Origin: an uncultured Selenomonadales bacterium | Lineage (GTDB): Bacteria > Bacillota > Negativicutes > Selenomonadales > Selenomonadaceae | Reading direction: 5' to 3' | Assembly (NCBI GenBank): GCA_946536925.1 | Contig: CAMNFC010000007.1 | Span: 1 to 37,342, forward strand | DNA: 37,342 nucleotides | Part shown: piece after piece, positions 17,513 through 27,079 of the stretch | Layout: each line of letters starts with the position of its first letter | Position numbering within the stretch: position 1 is the first letter of the stretch | Translations under genes and position numbers: made by a program | The notes under the pieces: model-generated | What the model was told of the DNA's origin: nothing | The model's input: only the letters and a program-made list of their open reading frames with translations | Databases searched by the model: none

Positions 17513-18973
17513 TCAATTACCTTTGGCGGCCAGATAATTTTCCAAAATTGTTCTCTTGGAAATTTTTCCCGTGGACGTGCGCGGGATTTCGTCGAGCCTG
17601 TGAAATTCGCGGGGGACTTTGTAGAGCGCGAGATTTTTCTGCAAAAATTTTTTCAGCTCGCGAGTGTCGACGTTCGCGCCGTCTTGAACTTCAAAAAAGC
17701 ACGCGCCGACTTGTCCGCGCAGTTTGTCGTCGACGCCGATAACCGCCGCGTCTTTTATGCCGGCAAAACGATAGACGACCTCTTCGACCTCGCGGGGATA
17801 AATATTTTCGCCCATGCTGATGATCATTTCTTTGATTCGATTGACGATGTAATAATATCCGTCCTCATCGACCTTGCCGACGTCGCCGGTGTGGAGCCAG
17901 CCGTCCGCGTCGAGAGCTTCGGCCGTAGCTTTAGGATTATTCCAATAACCGAGCATGACTTGTCCGCCGCGCACCAAAACTTCGCCGACTTCACCTTGAG
18001 CAACATCTTTTCCGTCTTCGTCGACCAAACGAACTTCCGTGCCGGCGAGAAGTTTTCCGCAAGAGCCTTGACGTTCTTCACCGTGCGTGGTCAAAAAAAC
18101 AGCGGGCGAGGCTTCCGACAGGCCGTAACCTTCAGCAATCGGTGCGCCAAATTTTTTCTTGAACTCGTCGACGATTTTGTCGGGAAGAGTCGTGCCGCCG
18201 CTCATAAAAAATCTGACGGATTTAAAATCTTCGGGCTTGGCAAGTCCCGTGACGAGTTTGAAGATGGAAGGCACCGCGATGATGTCGGTTATCTTTTGCT
18301 CGCGAACCATATCGACCATATCTTTTGGTTTGAAGACGCGCATGACGTGAGCGGCCGCCCCGCGATAAAAAGTGTTGAGCACGGAGCACGTCCACTCGAA
18401 GCAGTGATACATCGGCAGGACGCACAAAACTTTGCAATCGCTTTGACATTTGAAAACTTCGCACTGCCTTGTGTTGCAGACGAGATTTTTGTGGGAGAGA
18501 ATCGCGCCTTTGGGGTTGCCGGTCGTGCCCGAAGTGTAAATTATGACGGCGGGATTGTTTTCGTCGAAGTCGTCGGGAAGATCGGGTGCGTCGGGAAAAA
18601 TTTCGTCGCCGAAGGTCGCGATGTCATATTGAACGGAAGAAATTTTTTCCTCGAAGTTGAGCGGCTCATACGTCAGAAGATGTTCGACGCCGGCGTCTTG
18701 AAGGATGTAAGCTGTCTCGCGCGGGCTGAGCTGAAAATTTATCGGGACGTTGATTGCGCCCAAGGAAGTCACGCCGAAGTAAGCGTAAATGAATTCCGCG
18801 CTGTTGCGAGAAAAAATTCCGACGCGATCGCCGCGACGAACGCCCAAACTCCAAAGTCGGTTGCGATATCTTTTTATGCCGTCTTTGAGCTCGGCGTAAG
18901 TTATGTGCCGCCCCTCGTCGACGATAGCGATTGAATCCTCGCGACCGTTGTTTATAATTTCATGAACCAACAA
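17513..18973 (-). CDS. AMP-dependent acyl-CoA synthetase/ligase
   Basis: IIYTSGTTGNPKGAILSH, GYGLSEASP, GWLHTGDVGKVDEDGYYYIVNRIKEMIISMGENIYP, KVPREFHRLDEIPRTSTGKISKR. TTG 18973 preceded by AAAGGAG preferred over the longer ORF. Confidence 0.93.
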   Translation of the reverse strand: MLVHEIINNGREDSIAIVDEGRHITYAELKDGIKRYRNRLWSLGVRRGDRVGIFSRNSAEFIYAYFGVTSLGAINVPINFQLSPRETAYILQDAGVEHLLTYEPLNFEEKISSVQYDIATFGDEIFPDAPDLPDDFDENNPAVIIYTSGTTGNPKGAILSHKNLVCNTRQCEVFKCQSDCKVLCVLPMYHCFEWTCSVLNTFYRGAAAHVMRVFKPKDMVDMVREQKITDIIAVPSIFKLVTGLAKPEDFKSVRFFMSGGTTLPDKIVDEFKKKFGAPIAEGYGLSEASPAVFLTTHGEERQGSCGKLLAGTEVRLVDEDGKDVAQGEVGEVLVRGGQVMLGYWNNPKATAEALDADGWLHTGDVGKVDEDGYYYIVNRIKEMIISMGENIYPREVEEVVYRFAGIKDAAVIGVDDKLRGQVGACFFEVQDGANVDTRELKKFLQKNLALYKVPREFHRLDEIPRTSTGKISKRTILENYLAAKGN

Positions 18974-18978
18974 AATAA

Positions 18979-19716
18979 TTACGCTCCTTTCGGTGCCAAA
19001 GATTTTCTGTAGCTGACACACTCAAAAAATTTTTCGACGCTTGAATTTATGACGAGTTCGGCGGGGAAATTATTTTCCGCCAAAATTTTTTGACTGAGTT
19101 CGTGATTGCCGACGTCTTGAGCGATGTGCGCGTCCGAGCCTATGATAATTTTCGTGCCGTATTTTTTGCACGCCGCCAACATAATTTTTGCGTTGTCCGC
19201 CGAGCCCGCGCGATGTCCCGTCGGCAAATACGAGCTGTTGTTCACCTCAAGCAGGACGTGATTGTCTTTTGCTGCGCGGGCGATTTTTTCCAAGTCTGCG
19301 GGGAATTGCGGGTTGTCGGGGTGACCGATTATCGCGACGTGCGGATTTCTCATCGCGCCGAGGAGAGCCGCCGTGTTTTCTTCCACGCTGCCGGGCTCGA
19401 TGCATTCTTTGTGCAGGCTGGCGATGGCGTAATCAATTTTTTTCAAAATTTGCGCGGGGAGATCGGTGCTGCCCGAAAAGTCGATTATGTTCAACTCCGC
19501 GCCCATGGCAATTTTTATTCCGTCGAGCTCGCGGGGAATCACTTTGAAATTTAAAAAATAAAACGGATGAATCGAACCGGGAACACTCGGCGCGTGATCG
19601 GCGAAACCGACGAGCTCCAAATTTTTTTTTCGAGCCGCCGCGACGCATTCGCCGAACGTGCTGTAAGCGTGAATGCTGGCCGTGGTGTGGACGTGAACAT
19701 CGAGGATATCTTTCAT
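18979..19716 (-). CDS. PHP-domain phosphoesterase (YcdX-like)
   Basis: MKDILDVHVHTTASIHAYSTFGECVAAARKKNLELVGFADHAP...VAIIGHPDNP...IIIGSDAHIAQDVGN; ATG 19716 with upstream AAAGGAG. Confidence 0.88.
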   Translation of the reverse strand: MKDILDVHVHTTASIHAYSTFGECVAAARKKNLELVGFADHAPSVPGSIHPFYFLNFKVIPRELDGIKIAMGAELNIIDFSGSTDLPAQILKKIDYAIASLHKECIEPGSVEENTAALLGAMRNPHVAIIGHPDNPQFPADLEKIARAAKDNHVLLEVNNSSYLPTGHRAGSADNAKIMLAACKKYGTKIIIGSDAHIAQDVGNHELSQKILAENNFPAELVINSSVEKFFECVSYRKSLAPKGA

Positions 19717-19743
19717 AAAAAATTTTCCGCTCCTTTCGCCGCG

Positions 19744-19771
19744 ATTATAACATAAAATTTTTCTCGTGCAA
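19744..19771 (-). promoter_or_regulatory. Promoter of the PHP gene
   Basis: rc TTGCAC-16nt-TATAAT. Confidence 0.6.
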
Positions 19772-19773
19772 AA

Positions 19774-19812
19774 AAAAATCCCCGCGCTTGACGGGGAAAA
19801 AAATTTTTTTAC
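19774..19812 (-). terminator. Terminator after the lactate permease gene
   Basis: rc TCCCCG tcaagcg CGGGGA TTTTTTT. Confidence 0.75.
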
Positions 19813-21344
19813 AACATTACTTGTCCGAAATAAACCATGCAACCCATAATCAAAATGAACGGCAGATAAACTTTGACGGCGAACTTCATGATTTGGGATT
19901 CGACGCCGAAAGCACCCACGGCCGCCGCGCCGATCGCGATTGATTGGGGCGAGATGACTTTTCCGACGCAAGAGCCCGAAGCGTTGGCCGCAGCAATCCA
20001 CGCTTGAGCAGTTTCATTCAGACCGATAGCCACGGCCGCGTCGACTTGCAACTTGCTCAAAAGGACGCAGCTTGACGTAGCCGAGCCGGTGATGAACGCG
20101 CCGATTGAACCGATTACGGGCGCGATGAACGGATAGAAAGTTCCCGTGGCGGCGACCGTCGTCGTGGCGATTGCCATTGTCATTCCGCTGTAGCCCATGA
20201 TTCGAGCCGTGGCGATGATGGTAATGATCGTTATGAACGTCGGGATCAAAGTTTTGAGCGTGCGATTGAGGACGCTTGCCATGTCTCCAACCGTAGCTTT
20301 GTTGACGAAGCCGGCGATGACTGCGGAGACGAAAAGGATCGTCGGAGTCGTTATCCATTGGAAAGACGTTGGCGCAGCGTCCGGCCCAGTGTAAATCATA
20401 ACTTTTGTGACGACGGTCTTCAAGACGGCAGCAACGGCCGGCACGGAACAGATGACCAAGAAAACGAAGATAAGCAAGAAGACCAGCCACGCACGCACGG
20501 CCTCGCCGAACGTGATTGAAAAGTTTTCGTCGTAATCGTCAATCTCGTATTCGGGATCTTTGACGGGAAATTTTTTTGCATAGACGACCAAGGCAGCCAT
20601 GGCACACACAGCACCGCCGATGCCTGCCAAGTCCGCGCCCATTGTTGAGGCTCCGATTACCGAGGGTATGCAGAAACCAAATCCGCCGATGAGACAGGCG
20701 GGAATCATTCCTCTTAAAGCTTTCATTCCGTCGAAGGCAATGAGCATGATGAACGGCATTAAAATTACCATCGCGCTCAGTTGCAACGTGGTGTACGTGG
20801 CGATTTGCAGCGCGTCAAAATTCGTGAGCTTGGCCAAAGTCGACAGAGGCAGCCCGACCGAACCGAACGAGCTCATTGCGGCGTTGGAGACCAAGCAGGC
20901 GATGACGGCAGTCACGGGTTTGACGCCGACGGTAACCAACATGCTCGCGCCGATTGCAACCGCCGTGCCAAAACCGCTCATGCATTCCAAAAAGGCACCG
21001 AAGCCCCACGCGATGATGAGGATCAGCATGCGTTTGTCGGTCGAGACGGAAGAGAGCATGTCTTTGATTTTTTCCATGCCGCCCGTGTGCACCGTCAAGT
21101 TGTAGGCAAAGATCGCCGACACGATGACGCCCAGGATCGGCCATATCGCCATGAGCGCGCCTTCAAGCGTTCCGGTCATCACGTCGGTCAGCGGCATTTC
21201 AAAACATTGCCACGCTATGAGAAAAGAGATGATCAGCGCGACGGGGCACGCCTTCCACGCTGGCATTTTCAAAACACTCAGCGCGATGATCAGCCATAGG
21301 ATTGGAGCCAACCCTTGAATAAACAATGTGCTCATTCCTTTCAA
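19809..21344 (-). CDS. lctP: L-lactate permease (LctP/LldP family)
   Basis: 511 aa multi-TM; GFGAFLECMSGFGTAVAIGASML, NASGSCVGKVISPQSIAIGAAAVG. The start may be TTG 21344 or ATG 21335. Confidence 0.93.
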   Translation of the reverse strand: MKGMSTLFIQGLAPILWLIIALSVLKMPAWKACPVALIISFLIAWQCFEMPLTDVMTGTLEGALMAIWPILGVIVSAIFAYNLTVHTGGMEKIKDMLSSVSTDKRMLILIIAWGFGAFLECMSGFGTAVAIGASMLVTVGVKPVTAVIACLVSNAAMSSFGSVGLPLSTLAKLTNFDALQIATYTTLQLSAMVILMPFIMLIAFDGMKALRGMIPACLIGGFGFCIPSVIGASTMGADLAGIGGAVCAMAALVVYAKKFPVKDPEYEIDDYDENFSITFGEAVRAWLVFLLIFVFLVICSVPAVAAVLKTVVTKVMIYTGPDAAPTSFQWITTPTILFVSAVIAGFVNKATVGDMASVLNRTLKTLIPTFITIITIIATARIMGYSGMTMAIATTTVAATGTFYPFIAPVIGSIGAFITGSATSSCVLLSKLQVDAAVAIGLNETAQAWIAAANASGSCVGKVISPQSIAIGAAAVGAFGVESQIMKFAVKVYLPFILIMGCMVYFGQVML

Positions 21345-21356
21345 AACTTTTTATCA

Positions 21357-22253
21357 CTAACCTTTGAGAGTATCCAAAATTTTTTTCATGTCGTCGGGAA
21401 GCGGTGCCGTGAAAAATTTTTTCTCGCCCGTCGACGGATGAATCAAGCTCAGCGTGTGAGAGTGAAGAGCTTGCCCCGCGATGTCGAAAAAATTTTTTCG
21501 CGACGAATATTTTTTGTCGCCCAAGAGCGGATGACCGATGGCCGCCATGTGCACGCGGATTTGGTGCGTCCTGCCCGTTTGAAGTTTGCATTCGACGTAA
21601 GAAAAATTTTCGAAGCGTTTCAAAACTTTGAACTCGGTGACGGCGGGTTTTCCGTCGGGGGTGACGGCCATTTTTTTTCTGTCGAGTTTGTCGCGGCCGA
21701 TTGCCCCCGTGATGATTCCCGCGTCGTCTTTGAGCACGCCGTGGACAATCGCCCGATAAGTTCTCGTCGCAATTTTATTTTTAATCTGTTCGGCCAAGCT
21801 GATGTGAGCTGCGTCGTTTTTTGCGGCGACCATGACGCCCGAAGTGTCTTTGTCCAGGCGGTGAACGATGCCGGGACGTTTGACGCCGTTTATGCCCGAA
21901 AGATCTTTGCAGTGGAAGAGCAGCGCGTTGACGAGCGTTCCGTGCTTGACGGTTTCGGCGGGGTGAACGGTCATTCCGCGCGCCTTGTTGACGACGATGA
22001 TGTCGGCGTCCTCGAAAAGAATTTCAAGCGGCAAATCTTCGGGAAGATATTCAACGTCTTGAGCTTCGACTTCCGCGAGGAAAATTTTTTCGCCGCCTTT
22101 GAGTTTGAAACTTGCTTTGACTTTTTGGCCGTCGACAGTGATATTTCCGTCCGCGATTAACTTTTGAATGTGCGAGCGGGATTGATCGGGAAATTTTTCG
22201 TTGAGGAAAAGATCGAGCCGCCGCGGAAAATTTTTTTCGACGAGGAAGATCAT
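21357..22253 (-). CDS. rluD: RluD-family pseudouridine synthase
   Basis: S4 domain plus PGIVHRLDKDTSGVMVAAKND, LQTGRTHQIRVHMAAIGHPLLGD. Confidence 0.95.
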   Translation of the reverse strand: MIFLVEKNFPRRLDLFLNEKFPDQSRSHIQKLIADGNITVDGQKVKASFKLKGGEKIFLAEVEAQDVEYLPEDLPLEILFEDADIIVVNKARGMTVHPAETVKHGTLVNALLFHCKDLSGINGVKRPGIVHRLDKDTSGVMVAAKNDAAHISLAEQIKNKIATRTYRAIVHGVLKDDAGIITGAIGRDKLDRKKMAVTPDGKPAVTEFKVLKRFENFSYVECKLQTGRTHQIRVHMAAIGHPLLGDKKYSSRKNFFDIAGQALHSHTLSLIHPSTGEKKFFTAPLPDDMKKILDTLKG

Positions 22254-22750
22254 CTGCCCGCGCCTTCTACTTTGCCCGCGTCGAGCCGAAAAAGTATCGA
22301 ATAAATCATCAAGCCCATGCCCGTGACGATAGCGATGTCCGCGACGTTGAAGACCGGCCAGATTCTGAAGTCAAAAAAATCCACGACGAAGCCCGTTTGA
22401 ACTCTATCGATTAAATTTGCAACCGCGCCGCTTAAAATTGCCGTCGCGCCGAGCCGAAGGTGCCCGTCGGATTTTTTCAACAGCGGATAAAAATATGCCG
22501 TTGCCAAAATCAGAATCGCGCCCGTGCCGAGCAAAAACATTCGTTGGTTTGAAAAAATTCCGAACGCCGCGCCCGGATTCAAAACGTAAGTCAAGTGGAA
22601 GACGTCCTCGACGAGCGGGATCGATTGCCCCGGCACCATCGCGCGCATGACCACGGCCTTTGTGAGCTGGTCGAGCGCGACGACGACGAGGAAAAAAATT
22701 TTGTCCCACTTGAGACAGGCCGTCTCGAAAGCCGCGAAAAATTTTTTCAC
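22250..22750 (-). CDS. lspA: Lipoprotein signal peptidase (signal peptidase II)
   Basis: DQLTKAVV, LNPGAAFGIFSNQ, GAVANLIDRVQTGFVVDFFDF, VFNVADIAI; overlaps both neighbours by 4 nt. Confidence 0.96.
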   Translation of the reverse strand: MKKFFAAFETACLKWDKIFFLVVVALDQLTKAVVMRAMVPGQSIPLVEDVFHLTYVLNPGAAFGIFSNQRMFLLGTGAILILATAYFYPLLKKSDGHLRLGATAILSGAVANLIDRVQTGFVVDFFDFRIWPVFNVADIAIVTGMGLMIYSILFRLDAGKVEGAGR

Positions 22751-23475
22751 TTTGAATTCTCCTTGACGAGGACGGGCTTGAAAGTTTTTGTGTCGTCGGT
22801 CACGGGCTTGGTTGAAATGTCGACGATGTTTGACGGAGCTTTTTCAACTTCGGCGGGTTTTTCTTCGGGCTTAGAAATTTTTTCGGGCGTGGAAATTTTT
22901 TCAGGCTGTGAAATTTTTTCGACGGGCTCGGAAATTTTTTCTTCGGGCTGAGATTTTTTTTCGGGCTCGGCGACGTTGGGCAACGATTCGATGACATGAT
23001 TGGTTATGGCCAGCTCCGATTCGAGGATCGTGCGCATCTTGAGCAGGAAAGTATTTCGTTCGCGAATGAGCTTTGAATATTCCGCCAAAATTGCGTCGCG
23101 TTTGACTTCGGCCGCGGCGATAATTTTTTTTGCTTCGAGCTGCGCTTGATCGCTAATATGTTGGCTGTCGCGTGCGGCCTGCTCTTTGAGTCCGTCGGCG
23201 TTTCTTTTGGCCGCGGTGATAACTTCGTCAGCGGTGCGTTGCGCGACAATCAGCGTGTCGTTCATCGTTTTTTCCAGCCCGCGATATTTTTCCAGCTCCG
23301 TCTCCGTGGAATAGAGTTGATTTTTGAGCCGCTCGTTTTCTTGGAGGAGCCGTTCAAAATCCGCGACGACTTTGTCCAAAAAATCGTCGACTTCGTTCTC
23401 GTTGTAGCCGCGAAAACTTTTTTTGAATTGATGATCGTGGATGTCCATTGGCGTAAGCAAATACATCGCCTCCAA
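22747..23475 (-). CDS. divIVA: DivIVA-family protein with repetitive C-terminal tail
   Basis: LTPMDIHDHQFKKSFRGYNENEVDDFLDKVVADFERLLQENERL. The start codon (TTG 23475 or ATG 23466) is uncertain. Confidence 0.93.
   Translation of the reverse strand: MEAMYLLTPMDIHDHQFKKSFRGYNENEVDDFLDKVVADFERLLQENERLKNQLYSTETELEKYRGLEKTMNDTLIVAQRTADEVITAAKRNADGLKEQAARDSQHISDQAQLEAKKIIAAAEVKRDAILAEYSKLIRERNTFLLKMRTILESELAITNHVIESLPNVAEPEKKSQPEEKISEPVEKISQPEKISTPEKISKPEEKPAEVEKAPSNIVDISTKPVTDDTKTFKPVLVKENSK
22855..22975. repeat. In-frame minisatellite in the divIVA 3' region
   Basis: Five consecutive gaaat/gagat-tttttt-c units separated by gggc..cgg; encodes EKISxPE-type repeats. Confidence 0.8.
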
Positions 23476-23478
23476 ACT

Positions 23479-23928
23479 TTATTTGGGTTCGGGCAGTTCG
23501 AATTTTCTTTCGTATTTGAAATTGTGGCCGCCCGCGGGTGTTCCCAAAATTTCTTTTTGCCGAGCTTTTTCTTTTTCTTCGGACAGCTCGTCGGCCAAAA
23601 GCCAGCCGGCCGATTCCAACATCGCCACGGAAATTGACGGCGCGACGAGTTGACCGACCAGCGGCACGACTTTGGAAATTTCTTTCGCGATGACTTTGAC
23701 GGGCTGTTTTTTTATCGTCGAGACTATTGCGTTGATTGCCATGTTTTTTGCCACGGCCTCGGTTATCGAGCCGCCGAAAACCGACGCCAGAGCCATTGCC
23801 ATTGTCGTCATCGTTACGGTGTCCGTAGCCAAGCCGACGCCCGGCACGGGAACCAAATTTCCGGCAGCAGCGGCCGCCGCGTGCCCGTGAATTATTTTTC
23901 TGCACTTACTTTTTTCTTCGTCCGTCAT
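23479..23928 (-). CDS. DUF697-like small membrane-associated protein
   Basis: KIIHGHAAAAAAGNLVPVPGVGLATDTVTMTTMAMALASVFGG...VVPLVGQLVAPSISVAMLESAGW. Confidence 0.65.
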   Translation of the reverse strand: MTDEEKSKCRKIIHGHAAAAAAGNLVPVPGVGLATDTVTMTTMAMALASVFGGSITEAVAKNMAINAIVSTIKKQPVKVIAKEISKVVPLVGQLVAPSISVAMLESAGWLLADELSEEKEKARQKEILGTPAGGHNFKYERKFELPEPK

Positions 23929-23946
23929 CGGAAAAATATCGCCTCC

Positions 23947-24735
23947 TTAAAAAAATCTTTTCAGCAAAACACCGACGCGACCTTTTTTGGTTTGACCGCG
24001 AATCTCGGCGACTTCCAAACGTCCGCGGCCGCGCATGCTCAAAACGTCTCCTTCTTTTACGGCTTGCGAAGAACTTTTGACGGTCTGCCAGTTGAGTTTA
24101 ATTTTTTCCGCCAAAATTTCTTGAGCGGCTTTGCTCCTGGACATGCCGAAACCCGCCGCAGCAATCGAATCTGCACGAAGAGAGGCGACCGTCGCGCGAA
24201 TTTCTTTTGTGCGTTCTTCTTTGGCGGAAATATTTTCGAGGTCGTCAACGGAAGTTTCAACCGACGTGCCGCCGATTTGCGTCAAGTTCGCCGTGAAGTA
24301 GTCGCACATTTTTTTGTCGACGAGAATCCGCGCATAATCTTTCGTGGCGATGATGTCGCCGATGTATTGACGGTCGACGCCCAAACTCAAAATGGAGCCG
24401 AGCACGTCGCGATGACCGAGCCGGGCGAATTCTCCGTTCCATTGAGCTTTGATGACTTCGATTTCAAAATTCGGCGTACCTTGAAAATCTTCGTGACAAA
24501 AAGCCGCGCGTTGACGTTCGGCTCCGCGAAAACCGCCGTAAAAATCGACGTTGAGCGAGCCGAGACTGTTGGCGATGACGGAGGCCATTTCCTGTTCAAA
24601 CGGCGACAAAAAACCTGTGAGCTTGCACTTTTGATTTTTGATTGCCTGCGCGGCCAAATCGACGAGCTTGACGGCGGACGCTTCGCCCTCGGTGCCTTTG
24701 TAATATCGAATAATTTTTTCTCGTGCGTCGAGCAT
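23947..24735 (-). CDS. ylmH: YlmH-family S4-domain RNA-binding protein
   Basis: FYGGFRGAERQRAAF, HRDVLGSILSLGVDRQYIGDI, SRSKAAQEILAEKIKLNWQTV, VKEGDVLSMRGRGRLEV. Confidence 0.93.
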   Translation of the reverse strand: MLDAREKIIRYYKGTEGEASAVKLVDLAAQAIKNQKCKLTGFLSPFEQEMASVIANSLGSLNVDFYGGFRGAERQRAAFCHEDFQGTPNFEIEVIKAQWNGEFARLGHRDVLGSILSLGVDRQYIGDIIATKDYARILVDKKMCDYFTANLTQIGGTSVETSVDDLENISAKEERTKEIRATVASLRADSIAAAGFGMSRSKAAQEILAEKIKLNWQTVKSSSQAVKEGDVLSMRGRGRLEVAEIRGQTKKGRVGVLLKRFF

Positions 24736-24745
24736 TTTTCTCCTC

Positions 24746-25273
24746 TTACATCCTGCGCGTCAACCAAGAAAAATCTGTGCGCTCTTGTTTGGGTTCTTCG
24801 CGGTTGGCGATGACCATGACGGTTTTGGGCGTGCAAACGAAAACTTTTTCGCTGACCTGTTGGACGTCGCCGTCGATAGCATAGGTCGTGCCAAGCGCAA
24901 AGTCGATGATTCGGCGCGCGTGGTCGGGGTGCGTCTCTTCCAAATTGATGATGACCGGGACGTCCTCGCGCAGGCAGTCGGCGATGACTTTTGCGTCGTC
25001 GTCAAAATTTTTCGGTCTCACCGTCGTGATTTTTGATTTCGCCAAAGGTTTGGCTGTGTTGTTGTTTGTCATTAAATCATCCCTCGCCGATATCGCCGAA
25101 CTGAAGTCAACCACTTTGTGCCCCGAAAGATTGGCGGGCGGCGGCTGAATCGGCGTTTCATTTTGTTCCGGCTGCGCTTGCGGCAACTCTTCCAGCTTAT
25201 CCATTTTAATTACCTTCTCCTCATTTTCGTCTGACAGTCCAAGAGTTCGGCTCACCCTGTCTATAATTTCCAT
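24746..25273 (-). CDS. sepF: Cell division protein SepF
   Basis: RPKNFDDDAKVIADCLREDVPVIINLEETHPDHARRIIDFALGTTYAIDGDVQQVSEKVFVCTPKTV. Confidence 0.95.
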   Translation of the reverse strand: MEIIDRVSRTLGLSDENEEKVIKMDKLEELPQAQPEQNETPIQPPPANLSGHKVVDFSSAISARDDLMTNNNTAKPLAKSKITTVRPKNFDDDAKVIADCLREDVPVIINLEETHPDHARRIIDFALGTTYAIDGDVQQVSEKVFVCTPKTVMVIANREEPKQERTDFSWLTRRM

Positions 25274-25301
25274 TCATTTAAACTCCTCTCGCGAAAAATT
25301 T

Positions 25302-25955
25302 TTATGTGTAAAGTCTTTCGCCGAAAATGGCCGTGCCGATTCGGACGACGGTTGCGCCCTCGGCGACGGCGATTTTGTAATCGTGCGTCATGCCCATGGA
25401 GAGCAAGTCAAAATTTTTTCGTGAAGTCTTGAGCGCGTCGAAAAGGGAACGCATTTTTTTGAACAGCGGGCGACAATTTTCAACGTCGGAAAAATTTGGT
25501 GCGATCGTCATCAGCCCGCGCAGTCGAAGATTTTTTGCCTCGTCGACGAAATTTATCAGCGCGTCAAAATCTTCTTCGAGCACGCCGGATTTTTGCGGCT
25601 CACGCGCGACGTTGACTTGAATCAAAACGTCTTGAACTTTGCCGAAATTTTTTGCCGCCTTGTCGAGAGCTTGAGCCAAGTGCACGCTGTCGAGCGAGTG
25701 AATCACGTCGAAGAGGGAGACGGCCGCCTTGGCTTTGTTGGTTTGCAGGTGACCGATCAAATGTCGCGTGACTTGTCGGTCGAGCGTTTGAAATTTTTGT
25801 GCCGCCTCCTGCACGCGGTTTTCGCCGATATCGGTTGCGCCCGCGTCGATAGCGGAGCGAATTTCTTCGACGCCGTGATTTTTTGTCACAGCCACCAAAA
25901 TTATTTTTTCGTCGAGAGAAGCTCTTATCGCTTGAAAATTTTCTGCCGCGCCCAA
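25302..25955 (-). CDS. ylmE: YggS/YlmE-family PLP-homeostasis protein
   Basis: ILVAVTKNHGVEEIRSAIDAGATDIGENRVQEA, HLIGHLQTNKAK, LSMGMTHDYKIAVAEGATVVRIGTAIFGER. TTG start with GGAGGTGG. Confidence 0.95.
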   Translation of the reverse strand: MGAAENFQAIRASLDEKIILVAVTKNHGVEEIRSAIDAGATDIGENRVQEAAQKFQTLDRQVTRHLIGHLQTNKAKAAVSLFDVIHSLDSVHLAQALDKAAKNFGKVQDVLIQVNVAREPQKSGVLEEDFDALINFVDEAKNLRLRGLMTIAPNFSDVENCRPLFKKMRSLFDALKTSRKNFDLLSMGMTHDYKIAVAEGATVVRIGTAIFGERLYT

Positions 25956-25988
25956 AGGCTTTCCACCTCCGCTGAAATTTTTGCGTAT

Positions 25989-26017
25989 ATATTAAACCAG
26001 TTGGCTTTGCGCGTCAA
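25989..26017 (-). promoter_or_regulatory. Promoter of the ylmE-sepF-ylmH-divIVA-lspA-rluD run
   Basis: rc TTGACG-17nt-TAATAT. Confidence 0.55.
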
Positions 26018-26142
26018 TGAAAACATCTTGAATAAATTTTCGAGCGGAAAAATTTTTATCGCGGCCGCGAACGAAAATTGAAACGTTGTGGTAAAATAAT
26101 TTCCGAAAAAAATTTTTTGCACACAAGGAACGGGAAGCAACT

Positions 26143-27036
26143 TTGAAAAAAAATTTGGCGTTAATCTTCGTGGGGCTGGCCGGAATTTTTTGGGCAAGTT
26201 CGGGCGTCGCGGTTCAAGATTTTTTTTTGCACTCGGAAAAATCCGCGATGGAGCTGACGAACGTGCGTATGTGTTTGGCCGGCGCGATTTTGATTTTGTT
26301 GGCGGCGCGACGAAAAAAATTTTGGCTCGCGTTGGGAATTTTGAATCGGCAAAGGCGGCTTTGGCTCGACGTGATAATTTACGGCGTCGTCGGCGTGATG
26401 TTCATGCAGTTCACATATTTTCAAGCGATTTCAATCGGCGGGGCGGCGGCCACAACCGTCATCACCTATGCGTGCCCGGCAATGGTCGTCGCGTGGGAAT
26501 CTTTTTATCACAAAAAATTTCCTCGGCGCGGAGAAATTTTGGCGGTCGTCCTGGCGATGAGCGGCGTATTTTTGCTCGTCACCGGCGGCAACCCGACGAA
26601 ACTTCTCGTGCCGCTCGGTTGCGTCGTTTGGTCTTTGTTGAGCGGAGCGGCCTTTGCATTCAGCGCGATTTTCCCAAAGCATTTATTCGAAAAAAAATTT
26701 GACCCGCTTTTTTTGACGGGCGTCGGAATGTTCATCGGCGGGCTGTCGACTTTCGCGCTGATAGAAAATTTTGATTGGACGAAATTTTTTGCGGCGGAAG
26801 TTTTCTTCGACGTGAGCTGGATAATAATTTTCGGGACGGTCGCGGCGTTTTTCAGTTTCAACGCGGGCTTGAGATTTTTGACGCCGGAGGAAGCCTCGAT
26901 AACCGCCACGACGGAGCCGGCCGCTTCGGTCATCATCAGCGGAATAATTTTCGGCACGGCTTTTGGAGCGATTGAATCGTTCGGAATAGTTTTGGTTTTG
27001 CTGGCGATTGTCATGCCCTCGATTGTAAAAAAATAA
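26143..27036 (+). CDS. EamA/DMT-family transporter
   Basis: About 10 hydrophobic helices; LIFVGLAGIFWASSGVAVQDF...GGAAATTVITYACPAMVVAWE...TPEEASITATTEPAASVIIS. TTG start. Confidence 0.9.
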   Translation: MKKNLALIFVGLAGIFWASSGVAVQDFFLHSEKSAMELTNVRMCLAGAILILLAARRKKFWLALGILNRQRRLWLDVIIYGVVGVMFMQFTYFQAISIGGAAATTVITYACPAMVVAWESFYHKKFPRRGEILAVVLAMSGVFLLVTGGNPTKLLVPLGCVVWSLLSGAAFAFSAIFPKHLFEKKFDPLFLTGVGMFIGGLSTFALIENFDWTKFFAAEVFFDVSWIIIFGTVAAFFSFNAGLRFLTPEEASITATTEPAASVIISGIIFGTAFGAIESFGIVLVLLAIVMPSIVKK

Positions 27037-27038
27037 AA

Positions 27039-27063
27039 CCCTTCCGCGGAGGAAGGATTTTTT
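27039..27063 (+). terminator. Terminator after the DMT transporter gene
   Basis: CCTTCC gcgga GGAAGG attttttt. Confidence 0.75.
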
Positions 27064-27079
27064 TCGCGATAAAAATTTT

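Noticed and set aside
17333-18934. 533-aa plus-strand ORF
   Set aside because: Antisense to the acyl-CoA ligase with its clear family motifs; the translation resembles no protein family and is a shadow ORF of biased codon usage.
21315-22160. 281-aa plus-strand ORF
   Set aside because: Antisense to rluD, whose motifs are unambiguous.
23650-24813. 387-aa plus-strand ORF
   Set aside because: Antisense to ylmH and the DUF697-like gene; sequence looks like reverse-complement artefact.
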